DNA of 64,000 nucleotides, from NCBI GenBank assembly GCA_002390675.1, contig DGPZ01000195.1:76755-140754 (forward strand), in the 5' to 3' direction. This document shows, piece by piece, positions 42,019-51,175 of the stretch. Under the pieces are notes generated by a model. That model worked only from the letters and a program-made list of their open reading frames with translations, was not told where the DNA came from and made no database searches. Positions within the stretch are counted from its first letter, which is position 1, and the number at the start of each line of letters is the position of its first letter. Both the position numbers and the translations under genes were made by a program. The DNA is from Deltaproteobacteria bacterium UBA4427. Its GTDB lineage: Bacteria > Myxococcota_A > UBA9160 > UBA4427.

Positions 42019-43470
42019 GTGCGACGATTCGGTACTAAGACCGTATCCCGCGGTGCCGGAGCCCTAGTGATCTCATTAAGTGCGTTTACGAGCCGATTTC
42101 TGTTTTTGATGGCTTTCGGATCGCTTCTGTTTATTTTCGGAGGCTGCGCAATGCTCGCTCAGTCGGGCGACGAGGATGAGATGTTGAAGGGGGCCGCAGC
42201 CGATGAAGTGGACCCCGCGATCTACACAGCGATCAATGACCCAAACGATCCCTACGGCTATAAATACGCTGAATTCAGGGAGCGCCGCGAACGCGACATG
42301 GCGGATCCTGATTCGCCGCGGCCCCTTCCGCGCTACGGCGCGCGTCATCAAACGACGGGGACGCCATGGGGCGATTTGGAAAATCTGTTCCCAATCGATT
42401 GGGACGGGCTTCGAGAGTCGACACCGAAGCGTGTCGAGCAGCTTAAAGGCGCGATGCGCTTGCGGGTGGCCTTCGATCATCCCGATCTCAAAATCAGTCA
42501 GCTGGTGCTTGGACCAGAGGCCGTCCTGCCGGGGCATGCCGATGGCGCCCCGGGTGCGTATATCGTGATCTCGGGGCGCGGAGAGATTCGTGTCGGGAGC
42601 GAAAACGCTCGCGTGACGACGGGATCTACAGTGAAGCTCGAGCCTTATGTCGTGCGAAGTTTGAAAGCCTCGGCGGAGGAACCTCTTCGTTTGTTGTGGA
42701 TCCGTTGGGCTCCGGGAGGCGACCAGTCGTATGTTGATGCTGGCTACTACCTAACAGGCGCGAATCAGCATATTCAGCCCGAGCAGGCGAAATTCGAAGA
42801 CGGCTATCTTTTCTGGGGCGGAGTGGATGAGGCCTATGGTCCCGTCGAAACTGCTGTGAACCCCACGCCTTCGGGAGCGGTTCCGGTATACGCTGATGCG
42901 GCGGTCGGTCTTCGCGCAGCGAAAGCGACCTTCAATGCGAATGAGCCGCTCTATCCCGGCGTTTCCGTGTTTGCGCACGACAGCAAAATTTCTTGGCTTT
43001 CGGCCGAGACTCTTAAGAAGGGCGGATTCTTTTTCTCGGATGATCTTGGCTCGCTCTTGGACGTCGCGGAGCAGATGATTCAGATCGCGCGTCACAAGGC
43101 GATTTTTCGAGCAAGCCGGCCCGATGGGCGTTGGGATTTTAACTTCTCTGAATCTGCGTGGGGCGCGCGGTCGACCTATGTCGAACATAGTCACGTGATT
43201 CCCGAATTCTACTATGTGTTAAGCGGCCCCGTAATCTACGGAGTCGATGGCGAACGGTATGAGAGCATGCCTGGCGATATCCTTTTCAATAATAGCTACT
43301 CGCCGCATCTCGCCCAGGGGATCGTTGAGGGCCTCGTCTTTCGTTCCTTCTCGTCGACCTTCGCGCCGAATGGCGACCGAAGTGTCTTTGAACGCCCCTA
43401 TTTCATGATCGAGCCTCTGACCGATCAAGCTGCGGGATCGGTGCTTCCCGACGGCATCGAGTTCCACTGA
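42019..43470 (+). CDS. Bicupin putative lipoprotein
   Basis: The 483-residue protein has a long hydrophobic N-terminus with a lipobox-like FIFGGC and two cupin domains. The first has LPGHADGAPGAYIVISGRGE, the second VEHSHVIPEFYYVLSG and ESMPGDILFNNSYSPH, whose histidines and glutamate can hold a metal. This architecture suggests an exported metal enzyme or sensor of unknown substrate. The second cupin loosely resembles DMSP-lyase-type metal sites, but I see no decisive evidence. A GTG starts it at 42019. Confidence 0.72.
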   Translation: MRRFGTKTVSRGAGALVISLSAFTSRFLFLMAFGSLLFIFGGCAMLAQSGDEDEMLKGAAADEVDPAIYTAINDPNDPYGYKYAEFRERRERDMADPDSPRPLPRYGARHQTTGTPWGDLENLFPIDWDGLRESTPKRVEQLKGAMRLRVAFDHPDLKISQLVLGPEAVLPGHADGAPGAYIVISGRGEIRVGSENARVTTGSTVKLEPYVVRSLKASAEEPLRLLWIRWAPGGDQSYVDAGYYLTGANQHIQPEQAKFEDGYLFWGGVDEAYGPVETAVNPTPSGAVPVYADAAVGLRAAKATFNANEPLYPGVSVFAHDSKISWLSAETLKKGGFFFSDDLGSLLDVAEQMIQIARHKAIFRASRPDGRWDFNFSESAWGARSTYVEHSHVIPEFYYVLSGPVIYGVDGERYESMPGDILFNNSYSPHLAQGIVEGLVFRSFSSTFAPNGDRSVFERPYFMIEPLTDQAAGSVLPDGIEFH

Positions 43471-43506
43471 TACGTAGACTCATTCGCGAAAAGGCCAGAT
43501 CTCTCG

Positions 43507-44406
43507 ATGAACCGCTTACCGACCACAGTAGATGGACTCCGGAAAGTACTTGCGGGCTTCGCAACCCGTGAGGGCATGCTCGCGGGGCTTTCGTTTCGGC
43601 CGCGGCCGACGGACGTGTTCATAGCTACCTTCGCGAAAAGCGGAACGACGCTCTTGCAGCAGATCGTGCATGGGCTGCGCACGGGGGGCGATATGGACTT
43701 CGAAGACATCTCGGAAGTCGTTCCTTGGATTGAGATGGCCGTCGATACAGGGATCGATGCGACGGCTTCACAGCGCGCCGAGCCGCGTGCCTTCAAGACC
43801 CATCTCGACTGGGGTGCTTTGCCGAAGGGAGGCCGCGCGATTTGGGTTGTCCGAGATCCTGAATCCGTGATCGTCTCGCATTACCACTTCTTTTCGGGCT
43901 GGTTTTTCGAACCCGGCAGTATTGGGTTTGAAGAGTTCGCGCTGGACTTCGTTCTGTCCCGCGATGGCCGACATCAGTATTGGGATCACCTCGTCTCGTG
44001 GTGGGCGCACAAGGACGATCCCGAGGTGCTGCCACTTTGCTATGAGACGGTGGTCGAGGATCTTGCTGTTGCGGTTCAACAAGTGAGCGATTTCTTGGAT
44101 CTTGCTTGCGATGAACAGAGAATCGAACTTGCGACGCGCCAAGCTGAGCTCGATTTTATGAAGGGGTACCCGACGCTCTGGGAGGATGTTCTTCTTAGGA
44201 GGCACCGTAACTCCGCGATGAACCTGCCAGAGGGTGCAGGCAGCACGAAGGTTCGCGAGGGAAAAACCTTGGGGCCCCGGGCCGAGATGACGCCAGCGGT
44301 TCGAGAGGCGTGGACGTCGCGATGGAACGAAATCGTGACTCCGGCCACGGGATGCGAGGACTACCCGGCTCTTCGGCGGGCGATGAAAAGCTCTACTGAG
44401 AGCTAG
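43507..44406 (+). CDS. Sulfotransferase family protein
   Basis: The 299-residue product has the PAPS 5'-phosphosulfate loop FAKSGTTLLQQIVH near residue 40 and the 3'-phosphate site WVVRDPESVIVSHYHFFSGW, both typical of Pfam Sulfotransfer_1. It should transfer sulfate from PAPS to a hydroxyl or amine, often a steroid or small phenol. The family's usual catalytic base (His) is near DFEDISEVVPWIE but cannot be fixed. It lies 36 bases after the bicupin gene and 36 before the MFS gene, so an operon is plausible. Confidence 0.9.
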   Translation: MNRLPTTVDGLRKVLAGFATREGMLAGLSFRPRPTDVFIATFAKSGTTLLQQIVHGLRTGGDMDFEDISEVVPWIEMAVDTGIDATASQRAEPRAFKTHLDWGALPKGGRAIWVVRDPESVIVSHYHFFSGWFFEPGSIGFEEFALDFVLSRDGRHQYWDHLVSWWAHKDDPEVLPLCYETVVEDLAVAVQQVSDFLDLACDEQRIELATRQAELDFMKGYPTLWEDVLLRRHRNSAMNLPEGAGSTKVREGKTLGPRAEMTPAVREAWTSRWNEIVTPATGCEDYPALRRAMKSSTES

Positions 44407-44442
44407 TCGAAGCGTCTATGCTCACGCTTTCCCTGAGCCGGA

Positions 44443-45711
44443 GTGTTCTTGTCCCCGAATTCGAATGATGACCCAAATCCCTCCGAGACGGAGGTGTCCG
44501 CAAGTGGGACGGCGCAAGCAATAGCGACCTTTCGGTTGCCGCATTACGGGATGCTCTGGTCCTCGAACCTAATCCAGTTCATTTGTTTCCACGTGCTCTT
44601 CTTGGCGATGCAGTGGTTGGTGACCTCGCTAACCGATCTGCGCATAGCGGTGGGCTTCTTAGCGTTCGTGCAAGGCGGAACAATCGCGCTCGCATCGCCC
44701 TTTGCAGGCGTGATCGTCGATCGCCATCCAAAGCGGAACCTAATGATCTTTGGCCGACTAGGTGTCGCCGTGGTTGCAATATCCATGGGACTTCTGTCCT
44801 ACGGCGGTTTGATCGAATACTGGCATCTGCTGGTGATGGCGATCGTTGGGGGCACCTTAGCGGCGCTCTTAGGCCCGGCGGCGCAGACCTATGTCGTGGA
44901 CGTTGTGGGCCGCAAACGAACCGATCACGCAATTTCGCTGAACGCGATCGGAGGCTCCGTCGGGACGATAGGCGGCGCCGCGCTTGCAGGGCTTTTGATC
45001 AAGGAACTTGGTGTCGTGTCGACGTATTTCGCGGCCGCGGCCGGCGTCGTTCTGGCGGGACTATTGCTGCTTACGATCCCCATTCCGGGGCATGCCGAAC
45101 GGAAGGAGCGCACCTCGCTGCGATCAGATCTGGTTGAGGGCCTCGCATATGTTAGGGCACGCCCGCATCTGCTATTGGCGCTCGCGGCTTGTGCGATGGC
45201 GCTCTTCAATGGAGCGATCAGCCCGATGCGGGTGATCTATGCTCGGCATGTCTTTGGGGCGGGTGCGGATGCGTTCGGCATGATGTCCGTGTTTCACGGA
45301 GGCGGCACCATGCTCGCGGCTCTTTTCCTGACGCTGCGGCCGCCGAGTCGAAATTTCGGCGTGCTGATCACAGGGACTATGCTGCTCTACGCGCTCGGCG
45401 TCCTGATGTATTCCTTCGCGTTCTCGTTCGAATACATCCTGGCAGTCGAGTTCTGGCTCGGCATTTCCGGGCAGGCGTGGCATATATGCGCACTGATCGG
45501 GTTCCAGCTCGCGGTCCCCGAGGAAATGCGGGGCCGCGTATTGAGTATGGTGTTCACCCTCGCTCAGCTTGGCTTTGTGGGGGGATTCATAGTAGGTGGC
45601 CTGGCTGACCAGCTCGGCGATCAGGTTGCAGTTGGCGTATTTGGAGCGATTCCAACGATCCTGCTCTCCTGCATGCTGGTCTTTGGATGGAAGAGCTTGC
45701 GCAAGATGTGA
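44443..45711 (+). CDS. MFS transporter, EntS-like exporter
   Basis: The 422-residue product has about 12 hydrophobic helices and MFS loops such as SPFAGVIVDRHPKRN. The internal region with PAAQTYVVDVVGRKRTDHAI resembles the EntS/enterobactin-type exporters. It likely exports a small molecule, possibly a sulfated one, given the adjacent sulfotransferase. The start is GTG 44443; TTG 44449 has GGAG at 5 nt and is also possible. It is the last gene of the bicupin-sulfotransferase-MFS block. Confidence 0.88.
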   Translation: MFLSPNSNDDPNPSETEVSASGTAQAIATFRLPHYGMLWSSNLIQFICFHVLFLAMQWLVTSLTDLRIAVGFLAFVQGGTIALASPFAGVIVDRHPKRNLMIFGRLGVAVVAISMGLLSYGGLIEYWHLLVMAIVGGTLAALLGPAAQTYVVDVVGRKRTDHAISLNAIGGSVGTIGGAALAGLLIKELGVVSTYFAAAAGVVLAGLLLLTIPIPGHAERKERTSLRSDLVEGLAYVRARPHLLLALAACAMALFNGAISPMRVIYARHVFGAGADAFGMMSVFHGGGTMLAALFLTLRPPSRNFGVLITGTMLLYALGVLMYSFAFSFEYILAVEFWLGISGQAWHICALIGFQLAVPEEMRGRVLSMVFTLAQLGFVGGFIVGGLADQLGDQVAVGVFGAIPTILLSCMLVFGWKSLRKM

Positions 45712-45742
45712 TTGAGTTTGAGCCGGATGAAATCGCGAGTTG

Positions 45743-46621
45743 TTAGTCCGAATCCTTGATTGCTGAGGCATCTCCTAGAGTCACGCGGGTGCCGTCGGTT
45801 TTTTCGACCCAGACATCACAATGGACACGGGTCTCGGTGCCTTCGGGAGTTTCGTCCCGCACGCGGGCATGGGCCGTCACGGTTTCATCGACCCAAAGAA
45901 CGTTGGTGAGCTTGACGGACATTCGCCCACCCGCGAGCCAGCCCATTCCGAAGTGATCCTGCATGACTTGGGAGATAAAGCAGGTTGACATCATGCCTTG
46001 GACTACGATGGTCGGGAAGCCAAGCTTCTTCGCCTCTTCCCGGTCCGTGTGATAGTTCTTGGCCGGTCCCGAGAACATCCAACAGCGTCGATCGTCGATG
46101 ACTTTCTCGACGGAGCCTAGGTCGGGACCTTCGGTGGTAGGGAAGGGCGGTCGAGTGGGCTTCTTGGCGGCACTCTTTTCGTCGACAACGAATCCGCCGA
46201 CCTCCTGATCATCCTTCGGAGGAAGGAAGGACTGAAATGTGCGGCCGCGCACGAGCAGCTTTCCCTCTTCGCCGGGTTCGTCGCTCATGAGGTCGGTCTC
46301 GTTAACGACCCAGTCGCGACCGCGGCGTGAATAACGGTCGATGATCGTGGATCGTGTCCGGACGCGAGAGCCTATGGGGATCGGTGCGAACATCGACCAG
46401 TCCTGTTGGCCGTGGAGGTTTCCGAACAGATTCGCGAGATACCAGTCGCCGACAAACTCGTAGCATTCAGAATGATGAAGCAGAGGCGGCGCATAACGCT
46501 CATGAAGCGGATGTTCGTCACCGAGAGCACTTTGATAAAAAGCGACAGTCTCTTTGTCGATGGTGTAGATGTTCGAGCCGCAGTGTTTGCCAACGAGTGC
46601 CGGTTCGCCTTTGATGTTCAT
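45743..46621 (-). CDS. MaoC-like (hot-dog) acyl dehydratase
   Basis: The 292-residue protein has an N-terminal hot-dog domain (FYQSALGDEHPLH) and a C-terminal MaoC-like one with the hydratase motif YHTDREEAKKLGFPTIVVQG. MaoC-type enzymes hydrate or dehydrate enoyl-CoA. Asp and His in YHTD are the likely active site. It would act on CoA thioesters in the cytoplasm, in fatty-acid or aromatic breakdown. The gene is 38 bases downstream of the membrane protein gene on the same strand. Confidence 0.9.
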   Translation of the reverse strand: MNIKGEPALVGKHCGSNIYTIDKETVAFYQSALGDEHPLHERYAPPLLHHSECYEFVGDWYLANLFGNLHGQQDWSMFAPIPIGSRVRTRSTIIDRYSRRGRDWVVNETDLMSDEPGEEGKLLVRGRTFQSFLPPKDDQEVGGFVVDEKSAAKKPTRPPFPTTEGPDLGSVEKVIDDRRCWMFSGPAKNYHTDREEAKKLGFPTIVVQGMMSTCFISQVMQDHFGMGWLAGGRMSVKLTNVLWVDETVTAHARVRDETPEGTETRVHCDVWVEKTDGTRVTLGDASAIKDSD

Positions 46622-46659
46622 GGAGGTCCCTCGCGTTCTGGAATGGTCGGGTTTACGGA

Positions 46660-47718
46660 CTAGCGAAGATGGCTGAAGAGTTCGCCCCGCACCTTTGGGT
46701 TGCTGAGCTTCCAGATTGCGCCGTCGATGAAGTAGTGATGAATCGCGACGCAGGCGATAAATCCCCGAAACAGCAGGCGTGCCGTATCGTTCGAATACCA
46801 GCCTTCACCAAGGGCCATCGCCGCGAGTGGCGGTCCGTGAAGAAAGATCCCGCCGGCGAGAGCGATCCCAGCGAAGGTGAGCGCTACATGGCGACGAATC
46901 TGCGAGGGCGAGCGCGGTTCATCCGATGACGCCGAATATCGATTCGCTTCGATCCGCAGAGGGAACGCTAGGTATTGCAGCGCGTGCGAGATCTGCACCC
47001 AGAGAAATCCGCCCGGGACGAAATACCAGAACGGATACCAGATATAGAGTGCGAGCCAGGGGAAGATGATGCGAGGGGACAAGCTCTGCCCTCGTCGTGC
47101 GGCGGAGACAAAGGCCCAGCCCCCCGCGAAGAGGCTGAGTATTGCCATGCCGACAATCCCTTGGAAAACGACCCCGTAGGCGGCGATATAGCGGGCGGGC
47201 TCGATCCACTCTGCGGGTGGAAGCCGACCGGATAGCGAGAAGAGCACGTGCAGAGCGAGCAGGATCCGCATTCCGCCGCGGATCGCGTAACGCTCGTTTT
47301 GGGTGAACTTGACGCCAAGGATCCGACCGAAGGCGGAGACCATGCCCCAGGCTTGACCTGTGTAGTGCCAGGCCAGATAGACGGAGCTCGCGAAGACGAG
47401 ATTCTGGATGATTTCGTTGCGGGCGAAACCTACTGCGGCGATTGCGAGAATACCTAGGAGCGCGACCGGGACAAAGATTGCGGACCAGCGATTGAGCAAC
47501 ACCTCTTCGCGAGAGACGTAGAGGAGTCGGTAGGATGCCATGAAATGGGTCGAATTGATGAGCACCATCAACACGATCCAGTCGCCATCCACAAACTCGA
47601 GGGACCCGCCCCAAGCTGCCCACCAAAGCAGAAGTAATCCCATCGCGAAGGTCGATAGGCCGCCGGTAATGACCAGGTCGAGAGTGGGTGTCGTGATCGA
47701 GGGCGAGCGTACTTGCAT
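46660..47718 (-). CDS. Hypothetical multi-pass membrane protein
   Basis: The 352-residue protein has about nine hydrophobic segments, for instance LVITGGLSTFAMGLLLLWW, FVDGDWIVLMVLINSTHFMA and NLVFASSVYLAWHYTGQAWG. His and Arg residues recur near helix ends (STHFMASYRLLY, HYFIDGAIWK). I do not recognise the family; similar sequences occur as uncharacterised proteins. It is in the inner membrane. It lies between the MaoC gene and the large cytochrome-propeller gene on the same strand. Confidence 0.75.
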   Translation of the reverse strand: MQVRSPSITTPTLDLVITGGLSTFAMGLLLLWWAAWGGSLEFVDGDWIVLMVLINSTHFMASYRLLYVSREEVLLNRWSAIFVPVALLGILAIAAVGFARNEIIQNLVFASSVYLAWHYTGQAWGMVSAFGRILGVKFTQNERYAIRGGMRILLALHVLFSLSGRLPPAEWIEPARYIAAYGVVFQGIVGMAILSLFAGGWAFVSAARRGQSLSPRIIFPWLALYIWYPFWYFVPGGFLWVQISHALQYLAFPLRIEANRYSASSDEPRSPSQIRRHVALTFAGIALAGGIFLHGPPLAAMALGEGWYSNDTARLLFRGFIACVAIHHYFIDGAIWKLSNPKVRGELFSHLR

Positions 47719-47863
47719 AGTGGAGCACCAGTCTAGCGAACTTGGCTCCGCGCCCAGGCTGGGCCTACTTCTTCTGCGCTTCGACCTTCTTTCGATACTA
47801 AGTGGCTCGTTCCCGCCAGAAATGACAGAGCTCGCAAACGGTCACAATGTCGATCGGAGGCTG

Positions 47864-50800
47864 CTATTTCGCGAGCTCGCGAATCTTGATGTTCCGAAAC
47901 CAAACGGGGTCGCCGTGGTCTTGCAACACGATGTGGCCGGACCGGGCGCGCCCGAATCCTTCCGTGCCATCGAATTTGCTCGCGGCTATGGCTTCGTCCC
48001 AGGCTGGGCTGCCGCGTACGATGTCGGCGAGGAGGACGTCATTCAGCCAATGCTGGAGGCGTTCGCCTTCGACTCGGATACGCGCGGTATTCCATTCACC
48101 TACTGGACGCGCCGCAGCCTGTGCGAAGGATTGCAGATCGTAGAGATCGCCCGCGCGATGCAAATCGATCTGACCATCGGGATGTGCGGCGTCATCCAAG
48201 ACCTGCATCTCGACTGCGTAATCCCAGGAGAGCGAACTTTCTTCGTTGGGGACCAGGTAGAAGATGCCGCTATTGCCGCCGGCAGAGATGCGCCAATCGA
48301 TCGCGAGTTCGAAGTCGCTGAATTTTTCGCGGGTCATGAGGTCGATCGCGCCCGGCGTAAAGGGATTGATGTGATTCCAGATAAGACCCGCGAACGAAAC
48401 ATCCCGCGTGAAGTGAAACGCTTCGTCGTCGATCTCCCAATACGGGGTCGCATCGTCCTTGGCGCCGTAAATTTTCCACCCTTCGAAGTTCTCACCATCA
48501 AATAACAGGCGCCAACCCATTTTCCGCTCCTCGTCGCTGAGCTGGTTGGCAGTCGCAGGCAGTTCGTCATTCAGGTCCGAGGAGACATCGTTAGGCGGAA
48601 TGGCGTTGACGGTGTACCAGGCCTCACGAACCCAGAGCGTCTCTCCCGATTCGGACCGAATGGACTCGGGGAGTCGTAGGTAGACGATGCGATCCGTTTT
48701 CAGGTCGGGCACAACGAGGCGGAGCTGCTTCCGATCTTCGGAAAGCCGCACATGCGTAATTGAGAGGTCTCGGAGATCGTATTTGGGCCCGCCATAGATC
48801 TGGGACGGGATGTAGAACCAATCGCGCAAGACGATGTCCGAAGCCGCGAGTTCGCCCTCCTTTGCGAGAGGCCTCGTGAATTCGATCTCAAAACCATCCG
48901 ACTGGATCGACATACGTAGGGGCTCGAAGGCTTTGTCTTGACCCATGTCGACGATTTCGATCCCGAAATGGCGTTTATCCGATTCGCCCCAATTGCCATG
49001 GCTACCGACCTGGCCGACGACGAATCCGTCGCCCTCGGGCTTCGCGAGCAGACGATTGACCGGGCCTAAGAGTCCAGCAGAAAAGTGGAATGCGGCTCCT
49101 TGCATAGTGTCGTCGATTCGTTCGAGAGCGGCGCGCTTAAGGCCACCGTTGTAGATGTCGCCGAAGATGACCTGTCCCGCGTAGGGGCCTCGGGTGAGGA
49201 AGAGGGGCTCGGTCGGGGAGTTGCCGATTTCACTTTGAGGGAGCCAGAGTGCTGGGGGTGAAACTTCTTCGTCGGAGATCTCGACGCCGGGCCCGCGCCA
49301 TCCGTAGTGCCGGCCCTTTTCCACATGAATGAGCTTGCTCGAGGGTAGCCAGTCGCCTTGATTATCTGTTGCGAAGAGTTCCCCGTCCGGCGAGAAGCCG
49401 AGGCCATTGGGTGTGCGAAAGCCCGATGCGAGATACTCGATTGCTTTAGGTTGATTCTCATCTTCGTCGAGCGCCACGCGAAAAACGCGACCCCGCGCCG
49501 AGGTCTGTTCGCGGCAGCTCTTGCCTCCGTTCAGGACACAGGCCGAAAGGGAGCCGTAGAGTGCTCCGTCCCGGGCTTCTAGGCCAAAGCCAAATTCGTG
49601 AAAGTTGGACGTGACGGGCCAATCGTTCGCGACGGTCCGGTACTCATCGATCCAATCGTCTCCGTTGTGATCGAGGAGGCGAGTCACCTCGTGCTTTTGC
49701 ATGACGTAGATGCCGTCGTCGACGACCGCGAGCCCGAGCGGCTCGTGGAGACCTTCTGCTATTCGAACGATGCTCGGGGACGCTTTCGGATCTGCCCAGC
49801 CGTCGATGGCGAAGACCGCGCCGTCGGGATCCCAAGTCGACACGCCGAGGCGCCCGTCCGGAAGCCAGGCGAGCCCGCCCACCAGAGGAGTGAAGTCGGG
49901 GGATTTGATTTCGTGGGACCGGAGGCTCGGGTGTAGTGATTCCGGAGGAGCCAATGAGTCTCCGCGGAAGCTCCAAGTCGCCTCGGCGCCATCGGTCTCT
50001 GCGGGGCTCGTGGGGGCATCTGCCGGAGGTGTGTCGAGGATGCTCCTCGCGAGAGTCGCGGCCACTTCGAGTGAAATGTCAGGATGGGCCGGCATCTCTG
50101 CTCCGCCCCAGCGACCTTTGCTGCCTTCGCGAATGCGTATGGCGAGCATCTTCGTTGCGATGTCTCGATTGGACCCGGTTTCGCGGAGAGCAACTTCGCT
50201 CCAAGCCGGACCGACGATCCGCTCTCGAGTGCTGTGACAGGTGCTGCAGTCGTAGTCGGCGAAGAGAGAGGCGGCGGCAGTGAGCTGATCGGGCGGCGCT
50301 AAGTCGACCATCGCGCCGGCGAAGTCCCTACGGATCGACGCGTTCTTGATCTTAGGCGGGAAGACATAGAGATCTTCTCGCTTCGTTAGGCCCATTGTCG
50401 TGGCAGGGGTGAGAATTATGTTATTCAGGATGAGCGCAACGGGAGGCCCATCTGTAATTTCGAATCGCCGGGTTAGCGTGGCGCCCGGGAGTTTGACTGC
50501 AATTTCTCGTTCCGGCCATTCTGTGATCGTTCGTTTCGGCCCGTTGGGAGCGAATACGTCGAAGCGAATCCAAAGCGCATCGCCGTCGGGCGAGAACCCG
50601 TGCCCTCGCCACTGAATCTCCGCGGGCTTCCATTCTCCTTCTTGCTGGATGCGCCAGGCGGTTTCCAAAGGGGCACGCAGGTAGGCGCTTCCGCGACTTG
50701 TCGGCTCCCGACCATGGCGGGCATCGTAGACCGGGCCTGTGTAGTCAATGTCACCATTCCAGAATTGATGGATCGATGCAGTCTCTGTGCTGTAGGCGAG

Positions 50801-51112
50801 CCATAGCTCGGGGGCGAGCGCGGCCGCGAGGATTCTGGGGCGACCGTCTAGACTGCTTCGGATCACCCACGGAGAGTTCCCCCGGCCAAGATGCGGACGG
50901 CGATCGAAGCCGGCGCGATCGATGACCGCAGAGGGGAAGACCTGATTCTTCACAAGGACCAAAAATTCTAAGGTTGGATACTGTTCGATCTGTGCTCGGA
51001 AGTCTTCGGGTTGCTGCGCGAGCCAGAGTCGAAATCCAGCGAATGTGAGGAGGGGGAATGTGATCAGGAAGATCGCGCAAATAACGACCAGGCGTTGAAT
51101 GACGGTCTTCAA
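47864..51112 (-). CDS. Giant cytochrome c / beta-propeller / DUF1080 fusion protein
   Basis: The 1082-residue protein has an N-terminal hydrophobic anchor (residues 5-28), an N-terminal domain with a hemoprotein-like GPVYDARHGREP region, a c-type heme site CSTCH at about 289-293, then a propeller-like region with GLAWLPDGRLGVSTWDPDG, FATDNQGDWLPSSKL and GDIYNGGLKRAAL, and a C-terminal DUF1080 (3-keto-disaccharide hydrolase-type) domain from about 860 with WRLLFDGENFEGWKI, ISAGGNSGIFYLV and a final WFRNIKIREL. This order is known in some environmental bacteria (Planctomycetes-type PVC dehydrogenase/NHL proteins). It is likely a periplasmic enzyme for sugar derivatives with electron export. The single reading frame has no frameshift. 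Confidence 0.85.
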   Translation of the reverse strand: MKTVIQRLVVICAIFLITFPLLTFAGFRLWLAQQPEDFRAQIEQYPTLEFLVLVKNQVFPSAVIDRAGFDRRPHLGRGNSPWVIRSSLDGRPRILAAALAPELWLAYSTETASIHQFWNGDIDYTGPVYDARHGREPTSRGSAYLRAPLETAWRIQQEGEWKPAEIQWRGHGFSPDGDALWIRFDVFAPNGPKRTITEWPEREIAVKLPGATLTRRFEITDGPPVALILNNIILTPATTMGLTKREDLYVFPPKIKNASIRRDFAGAMVDLAPPDQLTAAASLFADYDCSTCHSTRERIVGPAWSEVALRETGSNRDIATKMLAIRIREGSKGRWGGAEMPAHPDISLEVAATLARSILDTPPADAPTSPAETDGAEATWSFRGDSLAPPESLHPSLRSHEIKSPDFTPLVGGLAWLPDGRLGVSTWDPDGAVFAIDGWADPKASPSIVRIAEGLHEPLGLAVVDDGIYVMQKHEVTRLLDHNGDDWIDEYRTVANDWPVTSNFHEFGFGLEARDGALYGSLSACVLNGGKSCREQTSARGRVFRVALDEDENQPKAIEYLASGFRTPNGLGFSPDGELFATDNQGDWLPSSKLIHVEKGRHYGWRGPGVEISDEEVSPPALWLPQSEIGNSPTEPLFLTRGPYAGQVIFGDIYNGGLKRAALERIDDTMQGAAFHFSAGLLGPVNRLLAKPEGDGFVVGQVGSHGNWGESDKRHFGIEIVDMGQDKAFEPLRMSIQSDGFEIEFTRPLAKEGELAASDIVLRDWFYIPSQIYGGPKYDLRDLSITHVRLSEDRKQLRLVVPDLKTDRIVYLRLPESIRSESGETLWVREAWYTVNAIPPNDVSSDLNDELPATANQLSDEERKMGWRLLFDGENFEGWKIYGAKDDATPYWEIDDEAFHFTRDVSFAGLIWNHINPFTPGAIDLMTREKFSDFELAIDWRISAGGNSGIFYLVPNEESSLSWDYAVEMQVLDDAAHPDGQIDLHRAGDLYDLQSFAQAAARPVGEWNTARIRVEGERLQHWLNDVLLADIVRGSPAWDEAIAASKFDGTEGFGRARSGHIVLQDHGDPVWFRNIKIRELAK

Positions 51113-51175
51113 GGTTGGATCCTGAGGAGAGGTGTGTTGCTTAACTGATTCGCTGAAGCATGTCGCGCGGTTTGG

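Noticed and set aside
42019..43470. DMSP lyase identity for the bicupin protein
   Set aside because: Only the general cupin metal motif is shared; the length, two cupin domains and lipoprotein signal do not fit known DMSP lyases.
47540..48505. 321-codon plus-strand open frame
   Set aside because: It is antisense to the end of the 1082-residue gene and the membrane-protein gene, with no domain or ribosome binding site.
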